From Ruminococcus sp. NK3A76 (GTDB lineage: Bacteria; Bacillota; Clostridia; Oscillospirales; Ruminococcaceae), in contig NZ_JMMA01000002.1 of the NCBI RefSeq assembly GCF_000686125.1, forward strand, positions 1,178,001-1,242,000: 64,000 bases of DNA, given 5' to 3'. Shown piece after piece: positions 16,413 through 24,337 of the stretch (its first letter is position 1; every line of letters begins with the position of its first letter). The position numbers were made by a program, and so were the translations under genes. A model generated the notes under the pieces. The model did not search any database, was not told the origin of the DNA, and saw only the letters and a list, made by a program, of their open reading frames with translations.

Positions 16413-17113
16413 AAAAACTTATCACCGCACTATCATTCCTTCCGCTTGTCGCCGCTTCGATATCCGTGCAGTTTATGCCACAAAAAGTGCCGATGCACTA
16501 TGACCTCTCAGGCAATGCCGACCGCTGGGGGAGTAGGTATGAGCTTTTGCTTATCCCTGTTTTCATACTTGTCATTATGCTCGTGTTTGTCGGCATGATA
16601 ACACGCTTTGAGAAAAAAGCCGCCAACGCCCCCGATGATAAAGAGCGTGTATCTGCCGAGACAAACCGTAAAGTCGCTGTCGGTATGTCGTTTGGCGTTC
16701 TTGTTTTGATGTCGGCAGTTCTCGGCCATACGATCTATAAAATACTCGCCACGACAAACTCCGGCGTCTCGCAGCTGGAGATAGATGACCTTAAATTCAC
16801 AGCACTTCTCATGGGCTTGTTCTTTATAGTCTGCGGCAACCTCTGCGCCAAGACCAAGAAAAACAGCGGCATCGGCCTTCGCCTGTCATGGACTGAGTAT
16901 AACGATGTTACCTGGAGCAAGTCAAACCGCTTTGCAGGCAAAGCGCTGTGCATTGCAGGAATAATGAGCATTGTCTCAACATCATTTGCAAACGGTATTC
17001 TTGCTATAGTGCTCTTGCTTAGTTACCTCACAGCCTGTGTGATAGTCTCCTGCGCTTACGCTCATAAAGTATATCTTGCTGAGACTTCCAAAGCCAAAAC
17101 AGAAATGATCTAA
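16409..17113 (+). CDS. SdpI family integral membrane protein
   Basis: A 234-residue membrane protein with a DUF1648 segment (MPQKVPMHYDLSGNADRWGS near residues 22-41), followed by an SdpI domain. Hydrophobic segments are seen near 5-20, 46-65, 90-107, 130-150, 180-200 and 205-225. The motif LRLSWTEYNDVTWSKSNRFA is the SdpI hallmark. In Bacillus SdpI gives immunity to the SdpC toxin and can sequester SdpR at the membrane; here function is inferred from family and from coupling to the regulator gene. It may respond to peptides from other bacteria, since no cognate toxin gene lies nearby. Confidence 0.85.
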   Translation: MKKLITALSFLPLVAASISVQFMPQKVPMHYDLSGNADRWGSRYELLLIPVFILVIMLVFVGMITRFEKKAANAPDDKERVSAETNRKVAVGMSFGVLVLMSAVLGHTIYKILATTNSGVSQLEIDDLKFTALLMGLFFIVCGNLCAKTKKNSGIGLRLSWTEYNDVTWSKSNRFAGKALCIAGIMSIVSTSFANGILAIVLLLSYLTACVIVSCAYAHKVYLAETSKAKTEMI

Positions 17114-17119
17114 AAACCA

Positions 17120-17158
17120 AAAGCAGCAGAAAGAACGCATAAGTTCCTCTGCTGCTTT
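17120..17158. terminator. Bidirectional terminator between convergent genes
   Basis: AAAGCAGCAGA pairs with TCTGCTGCTTT, with inner pairing between AAGAAC and GTTCCT. It lies between the SdpI-like gene and the convergent MerR gene. On the minus strand it is followed by TTGGTTTTTAG. Confidence 0.75.
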
Positions 17159-17163
17159 ACTGT

Positions 17164-18222
17164 TTATGCTCTTACCATTACATAGTAGTCCGTCTTGCTT
17201 CCGCCGAACCGGTAGTCGCCGCTTTTCCATTCGATGATAAGATATTCCTTCCCGTCAAATTCCTTTATCTCGTAGGCGCAGGCACAGCTGTTCCACTTGC
17301 GCAGCCAGAAGCCCCTTGTCCAGGTGTGCTTATCATCGCCTTCGATCGTCTCATCTGCGTATACAGCCTTTACCTTGCCGCCCTTAATAAACTCTATCTC
17401 CCTGAAATAATCTATGCCGTATTCCTTGCTGCCCTTTGGTGGGTTGCTGTAGGGGATAAAGTCATCCTTATCCAGCATTGCCGAGCCGATAAAGCAAAAT
17501 GCCTTCCACCTGCCAAGCACCCTTTCATCGGGGATAAAAGGCTTGTTTATGTCGTCTTTCTTAGCTATCTGCTCTCTTGTGTAGTGTTTGCTGTCGAGCT
17601 TACGCAGAGCGATGGGTGTTGTCTTGCCCGTCTCGCTGTAGTCCTGAGATTTAAAGCTGATTATCATGTACAGCTCGTCATTTCTCTCCTCCAGACGGTA
17701 ATCGTTTAAAAAGCGGCTCACGCCGTCGTCGTATATCAGCTTGCCCTTGCTCCAGCTAAAGCACCAGTAAAACTCTCCGCCCGGCAGGAAGTATACTATC
17801 TTGTTCCTGTCGCCGATGTTCTCACTGACGGCTTCCCATTTGCCAATTACTCTTTCGTCGTTTTCAAATGCTACCTCTGTGTCCTCGATAAGAGGCTTGA
17901 AATTATTGTTCATATTGATCCCTCCAGATCTCTTGCTTAGTCTTTCAAGATCCTGAAGCTGGCTTATAAGCTCTGCTTTTCTGCGCTCAAACAGTGCAGC
18001 TGTGCTTTCACCCGTATATAGCATCTGCCTTATCTCAGACAGCGTGAAGCCCACAGCCTTAAGCTCTGTTATCCGCTCAAACACTTCTATCTGCGACTCG
18101 TCGTAGTAGCGGTATTCAGTAAACCTGTCTATGTACACGGGCTTAAGCAGACCTTCATTGTCATAGTGCCTTAAAACAGATATCTTTGTGCTGCAAGCCT
18201 TTGCAAATTCGCCTATCTTCAT
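17164..18222 (-). CDS. MerR family regulator with two tandem C-terminal sensor-like repeats
   Basis: A 352-residue protein. Residues 1-70 are a MerR winged helix (MKIGEFAKACSTKISVLRHY, then EYRYYDESQIEVFERI and GFTLSEIRQML), followed by a coiled-coil helix to about 100. The C-terminal 235 residues hold two related beta-rich units that each open with F-x-x-DERVxGxWxA (DERVIGKWEA near 122, DERVLGRWKA near 233) and end in an S-F/W-K-S-x-DY strand. They look lipocalin-like and may bind a small molecule; no ligand can be named. The ATG at 18222 has AAGGAGGA upstream. Its own promoter carries a MerR-type operator. Confidence 0.85.
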   Translation of the reverse strand: MKIGEFAKACSTKISVLRHYDNEGLLKPVYIDRFTEYRYYDESQIEVFERITELKAVGFTLSEIRQMLYTGESTAALFERRKAELISQLQDLERLSKRSGGINMNNNFKPLIEDTEVAFENDERVIGKWEAVSENIGDRNKIVYFLPGGEFYWCFSWSKGKLIYDDGVSRFLNDYRLEERNDELYMIISFKSQDYSETGKTTPIALRKLDSKHYTREQIAKKDDINKPFIPDERVLGRWKAFCFIGSAMLDKDDFIPYSNPPKGSKEYGIDYFREIEFIKGGKVKAVYADETIEGDDKHTWTRGFWLRKWNSCACAYEIKEFDGKEYLIIEWKSGDYRFGGSKTDYYVMVRA

Positions 18223-18266
18223 GATCTGTCCTCCTTGTTTTTTCCTATAAGGTACCCTATGAACAT

Positions 18267-18297
18267 ATTATAAGCCTGAAGTATACTTTAGAGTCAA
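18267..18297 (-). promoter_or_regulatory. MerR-type promoter with 19-bp spacer and dyad
   Basis: On the minus strand TTGACT (18292-18297) and TATAAT (18267-18272) are 19 bp apart, the overlong spacing that MerR regulators correct by twisting DNA. The spacer holds the near-palindrome CTAAAGTATACTTCAG. This predicts activation by the MerR protein of its own gene. Confidence 0.9.
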
Positions 18298-18319
18298 CAC
18301 AAAAATATAATTCTTTTAT

Positions 18320-18347
18320 AAAAAAGACCGACATTTTACTGTCGGCC
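18320..18347 (-). terminator. Terminator of the HD-domain gene
   Basis: On the minus strand CCGACA, a 6-base loop and TGTCGG, followed by TCTTTTTTATAA. It lies 17 bp after the stop of the HD gene. Confidence 0.85.
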
Positions 18348-18363
18348 TTAAGTTTACGTGTTT

Positions 18364-18885
18364 TTAGCTCTTTGCTTTCTTGTATTTCCCGGTCAGCTTG
18401 CCCTTGAAGTAAGACCCCAGCTCGATCATAGCCGAATACTTGTCCATCATAACTATAACATAGCTCTCCGGGTATTTCGGCAGCTTTACTGTGAGAGGCC
18501 ACATATGCTTGATGATTATGTCCTCCTCACGCTTGTCCAGTTCAAAGTGCTGCCTGGCATTTTCAAGCGCTTTTTTCGGGTGAGTAAAGCCGTGCGGCAG
18601 CTCGCCCTTCTTTCTTTTCTCAACTCTCCAGTCATACAGGAACAGATCGTGCAGCATACCTGCTCTTGCAGCCTGCTTGTAGTTGAGCCCTAATTTCTTG
18701 CAGACAACATAGTTGTAGTATGAAACATTCAGGCTGTGCTGAAAGCAGGTCGTGCTGTAGTGATGCCTGAAATTTTTCATTTCTTTAACTATATCGCTGT
18801 CGAGCAGATCCTTGACTATCTCGTAGTATTCCTTCGAGGTCTCAGATGACTCGATCGTGTATCTTGAACCAAGTGCTTTTGACAT
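18364..18885 (-). CDS. HD domain phosphohydrolase
   Basis: A 173-residue cytoplasmic metal-dependent phosphohydrolase of the HD superfamily. The metal ligands are seen as H in FQHSLNVSYY, the HD pair in AGMLHDLFLYDW and the later HMWPL and D in VMMDKYSA. HGFTHPKKALENA lies between them. Relatives are annotated only as HD family proteins and the substrate is unknown. It is monocistronic, with its own promoter and terminator, and starts at 18885 after AAGGAG. Confidence 0.85.
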   Translation of the reverse strand: MSKALGSRYTIESSETSKEYYEIVKDLLDSDIVKEMKNFRHHYSTTCFQHSLNVSYYNYVVCKKLGLNYKQAARAGMLHDLFLYDWRVEKRKKGELPHGFTHPKKALENARQHFELDKREEDIIIKHMWPLTVKLPKYPESYVIVMMDKYSAMIELGSYFKGKLTGKYKKAKS

Positions 18886-18984
18886 AGATCAGATCTCCTT
18901 ATTGTCCTAAGGCCGCCTTTGTCCAAAGGCTATCAAACGCATGAACAACAATATATAGTTGTCTTCGCATTCCCGACTACTATC

Positions 18985-19013
18985 ATTATACATCAATATT
19001 TTGATTTTGTCAA
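18985..19013 (-). promoter_or_regulatory. Promoter of the HD-domain gene
   Basis: On the minus strand TTGACA (19008-19013), a 17-bp spacer and TATAAT (18985-18990). It overlaps the stop codon of the upstream radical SAM gene. The leader is about 95 nt long. Confidence 0.85.
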
Positions 19014-19933
19014 TCGTTCTGGAAAAATGTTACCTTTTTGTCATTAAAAAACTGCGGAATGTATACATCGTCAGCCGATGACCTTTGCTGTATAAAGCCT
19101 TCAAACCCGTACTTTTCAAGTGCCTTTATTACAGAGTTGTATTCAAAAGTCGTCGTCCTGCGGCAAAGCTCACGGATGCCTTCGCAGTTCTTCGTCGGTG
19201 TAAACTGGCTCATAAGGCTTACAAGCACTTCGTCTTTTTCAAAGTTCTGCCCGATCATGTCCATGAGCTTTATAGAATCATGCCTGCCGCCCGGTAATAC
19301 AAGATGCCTGATGATAACGCCCTTTTTCATTATCCCTTTGTCATCAAACGCAGGCTTCCCGGTCATGGCAGCCATTTCCTTTACAGCGGCAATGGCGTTT
19401 TCAAAATAATCCCTTGCCTTTGAGTATCTGAAAGAGAGCTCGCCGTCATAGTATTTAAGGTCGGGGAGGAATATGTCTATGTACCCATTTAGCAGCCTTA
19501 TAGTCTCAGCCCGCTCGTATCCGCCGCAGTTGTATACAACGGGTATCATGAGCCTGTCCTTTGCAATATCAAGCGCTGTGAGTATCTGCGGAACAAAATG
19601 CGTCGGGTTTACAAGGTTTATGTTGTTTGCACCCTTGTCCTGGAGTTTTAGGAAGATATCAGCAAGCTCGCTTTCGGTTATATCATATCCCGTGCTGCCC
19701 TGAGATATCTCATGATTCTGGCAGAAAACGCATTTTAAACTGCACCCGCAGAAGAAGACCGTCCCCGAGCCCTCCTTGCCGGATATGCAGGGCTCTTCCC
19801 AGTAATGCCTGCCCCACCTTGCAATTCTAAGGCTCCTGCCCTCGCCGCAGAAGCCCTTGCTTTTTGTCCTGTCAATGCCGCACTGCCTCGGGCATAGCCT
19901 GCATTCACTTAGCAGAGTCAGATGATCCGTCAT
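19010..19933 (-). CDS. PflX-like radical SAM protein
   Basis: A 307-residue radical SAM protein of the PflX / pyruvate-formate-lyase-activase-like group. The SAM cluster motif is CSLKCVFC (C64, C68, C71). An extra N-terminal Cys set (C11, C14, C18, C29 in CRLCPRQCG and KGFCGEG) may hold a second cluster. Conserved later segments are VNPTHFVPQI, PVVYNCGGYE, DIFLPDLKYYD and HLVLPGGRHDS. The target is not known; it need not activate pyruvate formate-lyase. Its start overlaps the upstream zinc-ribbon gene by 29 bp, so the two are translationally linked. Confidence 0.85.
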   Translation of the reverse strand: MTDHLTLLSECRLCPRQCGIDRTKSKGFCGEGRSLRIARWGRHYWEEPCISGKEGSGTVFFCGCSLKCVFCQNHEISQGSTGYDITESELADIFLKLQDKGANNINLVNPTHFVPQILTALDIAKDRLMIPVVYNCGGYERAETIRLLNGYIDIFLPDLKYYDGELSFRYSKARDYFENAIAAVKEMAAMTGKPAFDDKGIMKKGVIIRHLVLPGGRHDSIKLMDMIGQNFEKDEVLVSLMSQFTPTKNCEGIRELCRRTTTFEYNSVIKALEKYGFEGFIQQRSSADDVYIPQFFNDKKVTFFQND

Positions 19934-21197
19934 TTTTCTTACCGTTCTGTTTGTCGATCATGTCAGTCGTGAATTTCTGGAAGCTTGCCAATCCATCCTT
20001 GACCTTTGATGATGAGAAGGAAATATAACAGTCAAATTCATTAGCCGATTCAGGCACCAGGAAAGTCACGAGCATGATGTATTCGCCGCTTTTGTCATTG
20101 CTTGCGGTAACTATGCAATCATACCCGTTGCACCAGCACACCTCACCGTCCTTGTTGAACGCATACAGTACGAGACTGTCAGCATTTGGCAGCTCAGCGC
20201 CGTGCTCTCCGGTAATGGTGAATTCAAACATCAGCTCAGTAAACTTTTCTTTGCTCATGTCCCACTCTGAGGAAGGATAGCTTTTATCGTTCGTTTCTTT
20301 CTTCTTCGGGTCGATCTTCTTGTCGCCGTACTGATAGTTTGTCAGCTTTATCTTGTATTCGCCATAGTCTGCCACAAGCTCCTGCTGTAAGGGCAGATCT
20401 ATCTTCGGGTTTATCTTGCTCACATCAACAGCACTGATACTGTTTGAGCTGCTCGCTTCCTGCTTCTTTTCTTCGGAGTAATCAGCTATTTCCTCAAATG
20501 CGTTGATTATCAGTATGAATATAGCAACGCATATGATAACAACGCCAACAGCCTTTGAGTTGCTGCCCTTTGCATACCGCTGCTGACTACTCCTGCCCTG
20601 GAAGCTTGAAAAGCTGTTGTTTGCACTGTAGCTGTTTGCGCCGGGCGTTTTGCCGCCGTTTATCCCATACAGCATCTGCTGATTTGAGGTATAGCCGGTA
20701 TTAGATGTGTGATGAGAGTAACGAAAGGTCGATTGATCCGGCGTGTCAACACCTGTTATCCTGCTTCTGAGTGTCGGGTCAATAGAATCAAGAAAGCTGT
20801 TTACCTGCTGCGATGATGAACCGGCACGAGACTGCGGCTGCTTGTTGTCGGTGAAAACTCTGCCGGGGTTGGTAGTGTCTCTGCTCCTTCGCTCCTGATA
20901 GGCCTGCTTGAAGCTCTCGTTCTTGACGTGTGCGCCCTGCTCTGTGAAGCTCCTTGTCTTGGCTGCATCTTCACGGTCAAGGCTCTTTTTCATCGAAATG
21001 TCTTCGTGAAGCTCCTGCCTCATCTCATCTGCAAGAAAGCTGCCGAGCTTCTCCTTGCTGCGACTGCTCCAGAGCTCCTCGCTCTTTCTTGATGTGTCAA
21101 AGCTCAGTTCTTCCTCCCTCGCCGTAAAGCATTCCGGGCATAAAGAGCCGTCACCGGCCTTGAATTTGTATCCGCATATTTTGCATTTGTAAGCCAT
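19905..21197 (-). CDS. Zinc-ribbon single-pass membrane protein, function unknown
   Basis: A 430-residue protein with an N-terminal zinc ribbon (CKICGYKF and CPEC, residues 5-23), a long low-complexity polar region rich in Ser, Gln and Arg (about 30-215), one transmembrane helix (VGVVIICVAIFILIINAF, about 217-235) and a C-terminal domain of about 190 residues. By the positive-inside rule the zinc ribbon should be cytoplasmic and the C-domain outside. The beta-rich C-domain (KIKLTNYQYG, LMFEFTITGEHG, LVLYAFNKDGEVCW) resembles small extracellular immunoglobulin-like modules next to zinc-ribbon anchors in Firmicutes, but no named family is assigned. Confidence 0.7.
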   Translation of the reverse strand: MAYKCKICGYKFKAGDGSLCPECFTAREEELSFDTSRKSEELWSSRSKEKLGSFLADEMRQELHEDISMKKSLDREDAAKTRSFTEQGAHVKNESFKQAYQERRSRDTTNPGRVFTDNKQPQSRAGSSSQQVNSFLDSIDPTLRSRITGVDTPDQSTFRYSHHTSNTGYTSNQQMLYGINGGKTPGANSYSANNSFSSFQGRSSQQRYAKGSNSKAVGVVIICVAIFILIINAFEEIADYSEEKKQEASSSNSISAVDVSKINPKIDLPLQQELVADYGEYKIKLTNYQYGDKKIDPKKKETNDKSYPSSEWDMSKEKFTELMFEFTITGEHGAELPNADSLVLYAFNKDGEVCWCNGYDCIVTASNDKSGEYIMLVTFLVPESANEFDCYISFSSSKVKDGLASFQKFTTDMIDKQNGKKNDGSSDSAK

Positions 21198-21201
21198 ATG
21201 C

Positions 21202-22086
21202 TCACCCCTCTGTAATTATCTCAATGCCTTTGCTCTTGCTTTCGCATAGGATCATCTCTTTGTGTTTGTCCTTAATCGCCTTATAGGCTGCCCCTGCGCT
21301 CTCTTTGCTGTCATATATCCCGAAAACCGCCGAGCCGCTGCCTGTCATAAGAACGCCCATAGCGCCGCTCTCTTTCAAGGCATTTTTCGCAGCCGATATC
21401 TTGTCATCACTTATCACAAGCTCAAATGCATTGAAAAGCCTGCTGCAAATAAGCTCTGTGTCGCCTTTATTCAGCGCATCAGAAAACTCAGCCATGCTCC
21501 TGTGCTCGGGCGATGCCAGCCCGTCGTATGCCTTGTATGCCGCAGGCGTGCTTACAGCCGTGTCAGGCTTTATAACTATCATCGGCAGGGGAGTGTCAAA
21601 TCCAGTGTCACTCAGCTTTTCGCCTATCCCCTGACAAACGCAGCAGCCGCCCTTTAAGCAAAACGGTACATCAGCGCCGATAGCTGCACCGATATCTATC
21701 AGCTCATTCTCACTCAGCCCAAGCTCAAAAAGCGTGTTCAACGCCACAAGAGCCGCCGCTCCGTCAGCACTTCCGCCGCCCATTCCGGCCTGAGAGGGGA
21801 TGTTCTTATCAACCGTCACCCTAAGCCCTGCATTGCTGCCCGTCAGATATTTATCAAACAGCGCCTTTGCCGCCTTGTATATAATGTTGCTCTCATCAAG
21901 CGGAAAGCCTTCCTTATCGCATACTATCTCAATGCCCACAGCATCGGTCTTTTCAAATGTGAGTATATCCGCAATTCCAACGCTCATCATCACACTGTCA
22001 AGCTCGTGATATCCGTCATCACGTCTGCCTGTTATGTCAAGAAAGAGGTTTATCTTGGCATTGGCTTTGATCTTTATCATGTTCAT
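21202..22086 (-). CDS. ispE: 4-diphosphocytidyl-2-C-methyl-D-erythritol kinase
   Basis: GHMP kinase of the MEP isoprenoid pathway that phosphorylates CDP-ME. The 294-residue protein has the substrate motif IKANAKINLFLDITGRRDDG at the N-terminus, the GHMP ATP loop PSQAGMGGGSADGAAAL (about 95-111) and the C-terminal MTGSGSAVFG. The ATG at 22086 has AGGAG seven bases upstream. Other MEP genes (dxr, ispG) are far away at 43-46 kb on the other strand. Confidence 0.95.
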   Translation of the reverse strand: MNMIKIKANAKINLFLDITGRRDDGYHELDSVMMSVGIADILTFEKTDAVGIEIVCDKEGFPLDESNIIYKAAKALFDKYLTGSNAGLRVTVDKNIPSQAGMGGGSADGAAALVALNTLFELGLSENELIDIGAAIGADVPFCLKGGCCVCQGIGEKLSDTGFDTPLPMIVIKPDTAVSTPAAYKAYDGLASPEHRSMAEFSDALNKGDTELICSRLFNAFELVISDDKISAAKNALKESGAMGVLMTGSGSAVFGIYDSKESAGAAYKAIKDKHKEMILCESKSKGIEIITEG

Positions 22087-22131
22087 TGTATGTCTCCTGT
22101 GTATTGCTAAATGATAAATGGAAAGCCCGTT

Positions 22132-23310
22132 TTATCCTTTAAGCTCATCTAAGAATTCGCCTATCCTTCTTATAGCCTCTTTCAGATGCGCTATCGAGTA
22201 AGCATAGGATACTCTTATGAACCCCTCTCCGCAGTCGCCGAAGGCATTGCCCGGAACTACTGCGACCTGCTTTTGCATTATCAGCTTTTCGCAGAATTCC
22301 TCGCTTGTAAGCCCTGTGCTCTTTATGCAGGGGAATACATAGAAAGCCCCCTTTGGCGTGAAGCAGTCAAGGCCTAATTTGTTGAAAGCATCGACTAAAT
22401 ACCTGCGCCTTGCATTGTATTCGTTGCGCATCTTCTCAATGTCTGCATCACATTCCTTAAGCGCCTTTATGGCAGCATACTGGCTCACCGTAGGCGATGA
22501 CATTATCGCATACTGGTGCAGCTTTAACATCTGTTCGATAAGCGGTTTCGGTCCTGCAAGATACCCGAGCCGCCAGCCTGTCATGGCATATGCCTTTGAG
22601 AAGCCGTTAACTATTATCACACGCTCTTTCATGTCGCCTATCTGTGCAAGCGAGCAGTGCTTCTCGCCGTATGTAAGCTCGCTGTATATCTCGTCGCTGA
22701 TAACTGCAATGTTAGTTCCTTCAAGTACCTCCGCTATCTTTTCAAGGTCTTCTCTTGTCATGATAGCACCTGTCGGGTTGTTCGGGAAGGGGAGTATCAG
22801 CAGCTTCGTCTTGTCCGTTATTTTGGACTTAAGTTCCTCTGCTGTCAGCCTGAACTCATTTTCAGCCTTTGTCTCAATGGATATCACCTTGCCGCCTGAA
22901 AGCTCTGCAATAGGCCTGTAGCATACAAACGACGGCTCGCAGATAAGCACTTCATCGCCCGGCTCAACTGTGCATCTTATCGCCAGGTCGATAGCCTCAG
23001 AGCCGCCTACAGTCACGATTATCTGATTTTTCGGGTCATAGCTCAGGCCGAGCTTTCTCTGTGTGTAGGCTGCTATTTCTTTTCTCAGATCAATAAGACC
23101 TGAGTTCGCCGTGTAGTTAGTCCTTCCCTTGTCAAGAATGTTTATAGCTTCCTGCCTTACCACCCACGGTGTCTTGAAATCCGGCTCGCCGACGCCTAAG
23201 GATATAACATTATCCATAGTCTCTGCCATGTCAAAGTATTTTCTTATCCCTGACGGCTTGGCGCTTTTTATCCTGTTGTTGAGCAGCTTGTCGTAGTCGA
23301 TCATGGACAT
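22132..23310 (-). CDS. Class I/II PLP-dependent aminotransferase
   Basis: A 392-residue fold-type I aminotransferase similar to aspartate/aromatic aminotransferases. Visible motifs are ISLGVGEPDFKTPW, PNNPTGAIM, VISDEIYSEL and the PLP-lysine segment NGFSKAYAMTGWRLGY, with the substrate-carboxylate Arg in GFIRVSYAYS. The start overlaps the stop of the upstream Lrp-type regulator gene by 10 bp. The pairing suggests a regulated amino-acid transamination step; the substrate is uncertain, and a histidinol-phosphate aminotransferase role is neither shown nor excluded. Confidence 0.88.
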   Translation of the reverse strand: MSMIDYDKLLNNRIKSAKPSGIRKYFDMAETMDNVISLGVGEPDFKTPWVVRQEAINILDKGRTNYTANSGLIDLRKEIAAYTQRKLGLSYDPKNQIIVTVGGSEAIDLAIRCTVEPGDEVLICEPSFVCYRPIAELSGGKVISIETKAENEFRLTAEELKSKITDKTKLLILPFPNNPTGAIMTREDLEKIAEVLEGTNIAVISDEIYSELTYGEKHCSLAQIGDMKERVIIVNGFSKAYAMTGWRLGYLAGPKPLIEQMLKLHQYAIMSSPTVSQYAAIKALKECDADIEKMRNEYNARRRYLVDAFNKLGLDCFTPKGAFYVFPCIKSTGLTSEEFCEKLIMQKQVAVVPGNAFGDCGEGFIRVSYAYSIAHLKEAIRRIGEFLDELKG

Positions 23311-23780
23311 ACCCAGCTCCTCTCGTCCTTTTCTTCACCGTCAATGATAATTCCGTTGTCCTTGTATGCTTTGAGAACAAAGTGAGTTGCTGTTGACTGC
23401 ACTGCATCAATAGTTGCAAGCCTCTGCGATACGAAAAGCGATACGTCCCTTATGTTTGACCCGATTACTTCCACGAGTATGTCGTAAGTGCCTGACATAA
23501 GCCTTACACTTGCCACCTCGTCATAAGAAGCTATCTGCCTTGCTATCTCGTCATACCCCGACTGTGACTGCGGAGTTACGTTAAGCTCTATAAGCGCAGA
23601 TACACTGTTCGGGTCATAGCTGCTCTCATCGATTATAGTTGAGTAGCCCTTGATTATACCGTCGTTTTCGAGCTTGGCTATCATTTTCTTTACCTCGTCT
23701 GCCGGTTTGCCAAGCATTACAGCAAGTTCCTCATCAGTTATCCTTGCATTCTGTCTTAATAATCTTATCAATTCGTCCAT
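23301..23780 (-). CDS. Lrp/AsnC family transcriptional regulator
   Basis: A 159-residue feast/famine regulator with an N-terminal helix-turn-helix (ARITDEELAVMLGKPADEVKKMIAKLENDGIIKG-like, residues about 12-45) and a C-terminal RAM ligand-binding domain (VSALIELNVTP, SVRLMSGTYDILVEVIG). It likely senses an amino acid and controls the aminotransferase gene it overlaps, and perhaps itself. AAGGAGG lies upstream of the start. Confidence 0.9.
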   Translation of the reverse strand: MDELIRLLRQNARITDEELAVMLGKPADEVKKMIAKLENDGIIKGYSTIIDESSYDPNSVSALIELNVTPQSQSGYDEIARQIASYDEVASVRLMSGTYDILVEVIGSNIRDVSLFVSQRLATIDAVQSTATHFVLKAYKDNGIIIDGEEKDERSWVCP

Positions 23781-23857
23781 ACATATATCCTCCTTTGCAA
23801 AGTGCCTGTTATCTTAACCGATAACAGCTTGAATTATTACTGTATATACATAGATAT

Positions 23858-23886
23858 ATTATATCACAATATTAACTTTTTGTAAA
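23858..23886 (-). promoter_or_regulatory. Promoter of the lrp-aminotransferase-ispE operon
   Basis: On the minus strand TTTACA (23881-23886), a 17-bp spacer and TATAAT (23858-23863). No other clear promoter is seen before ispE or the two genes after it, so these five genes are probably one operon. Confidence 0.8.
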
Positions 23887-23936
23887 CCCCGGAGAGGGAT
23901 ATTTGCTCTTGCTTTTATAACACTTAATCGAATAAA

Positions 23937-23952
23937 TGTTCCACGTAGAACA
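23937..23952. other. parS-like 16-bp near-palindrome
   Basis: TGTTCCACGTAGAACA differs by one base from TGTTCCACGTGGAACA, a known form of the ParB binding site parS, and by three from the Bacillus consensus TGTTTCACGTGAAACA. It lies in the non-coding gap between the Lrp promoter and the DUF1294 terminator. One copy only was noticed; ParB binding is untested. Confidence 0.45.
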
Positions 23953-23955
23953 AAT

Positions 23956-23981
23956 AAAAAAGCGCCCGGTTTTCCGAGCGC
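23956..23981 (-). terminator. Terminator of the DUF1294 gene
   Basis: On the minus strand an 8-bp GC-rich stem (GCGCTCGG/CCGGGCGC, one mismatch) with an AAAA loop, followed by TTTTTT. Confidence 0.9.
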
Positions 23982-23995
23982 TCTGAGTAATATAT

Positions 23996-24283
23996 TCATG
24001 ATGTAAGGTTGGAATATACCTTGACTATAAAAAAGACCCACAGTGCAATGGATATGCCGTTTACCACAAAGAAATACCAGTGCTTGGTCTTGTGCCTGAA
24101 AGCGAACATACCTGCAAGCCCGCCAAGAGCACCGCCGATAAAGCCTGTCATAAGCAGCGTCTGCTCCTTAATGCGCCATTTGTCTCTCTTTGCACGGCTT
24201 TTGTCAACACCGTACATGATAAAGCAAACTATGCTCACTATGCATACATAGCCAAGTACAACAAAAAGAAATATCTTCCCCAT
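23996..24283 (-). CDS. DUF1294 family small membrane protein
   Basis: A 95-residue protein with an N-terminal hydrophobic helix (residues 2-22), a basic MYGVDKSRAKRDKWRIKE segment, the Gly-rich MTGFIGGALGGLAGMFAFRH and a C-terminal membrane helix, which together match DUF1294. Function unknown. The frame is open seven codons further upstream, but AAGGAG lies five bases before the ATG at 24283. It follows purL after a hairpin and may be partly read through from it. Confidence 0.85.
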   Translation of the reverse strand: MGKIFLFVVLGYVCIVSIVCFIMYGVDKSRAKRDKWRIKEQTLLMTGFIGGALGGLAGMFAFRHKTKHWYFFVVNGISIALWVFFIVKVYSNLTS

Positions 24284-24305
24284 GTTTTCTCCTTTTAAAA
24301 GCATC

Positions 24306-24324
24306 GGGGCGATATTCTCGCCCC
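24306..24324 (-). terminator. Hairpin terminator after purL
   Basis: On the minus strand GGGGCGA and TCGCCCC form a 7-bp stem with a 5-base loop 13 bp after the purL stop, followed by GATGCTTTT. The T-run is short, so some read-through into the DUF1294 gene is possible. Confidence 0.6.
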
Positions 24325-24337
24325 ATACTTAGATTTT

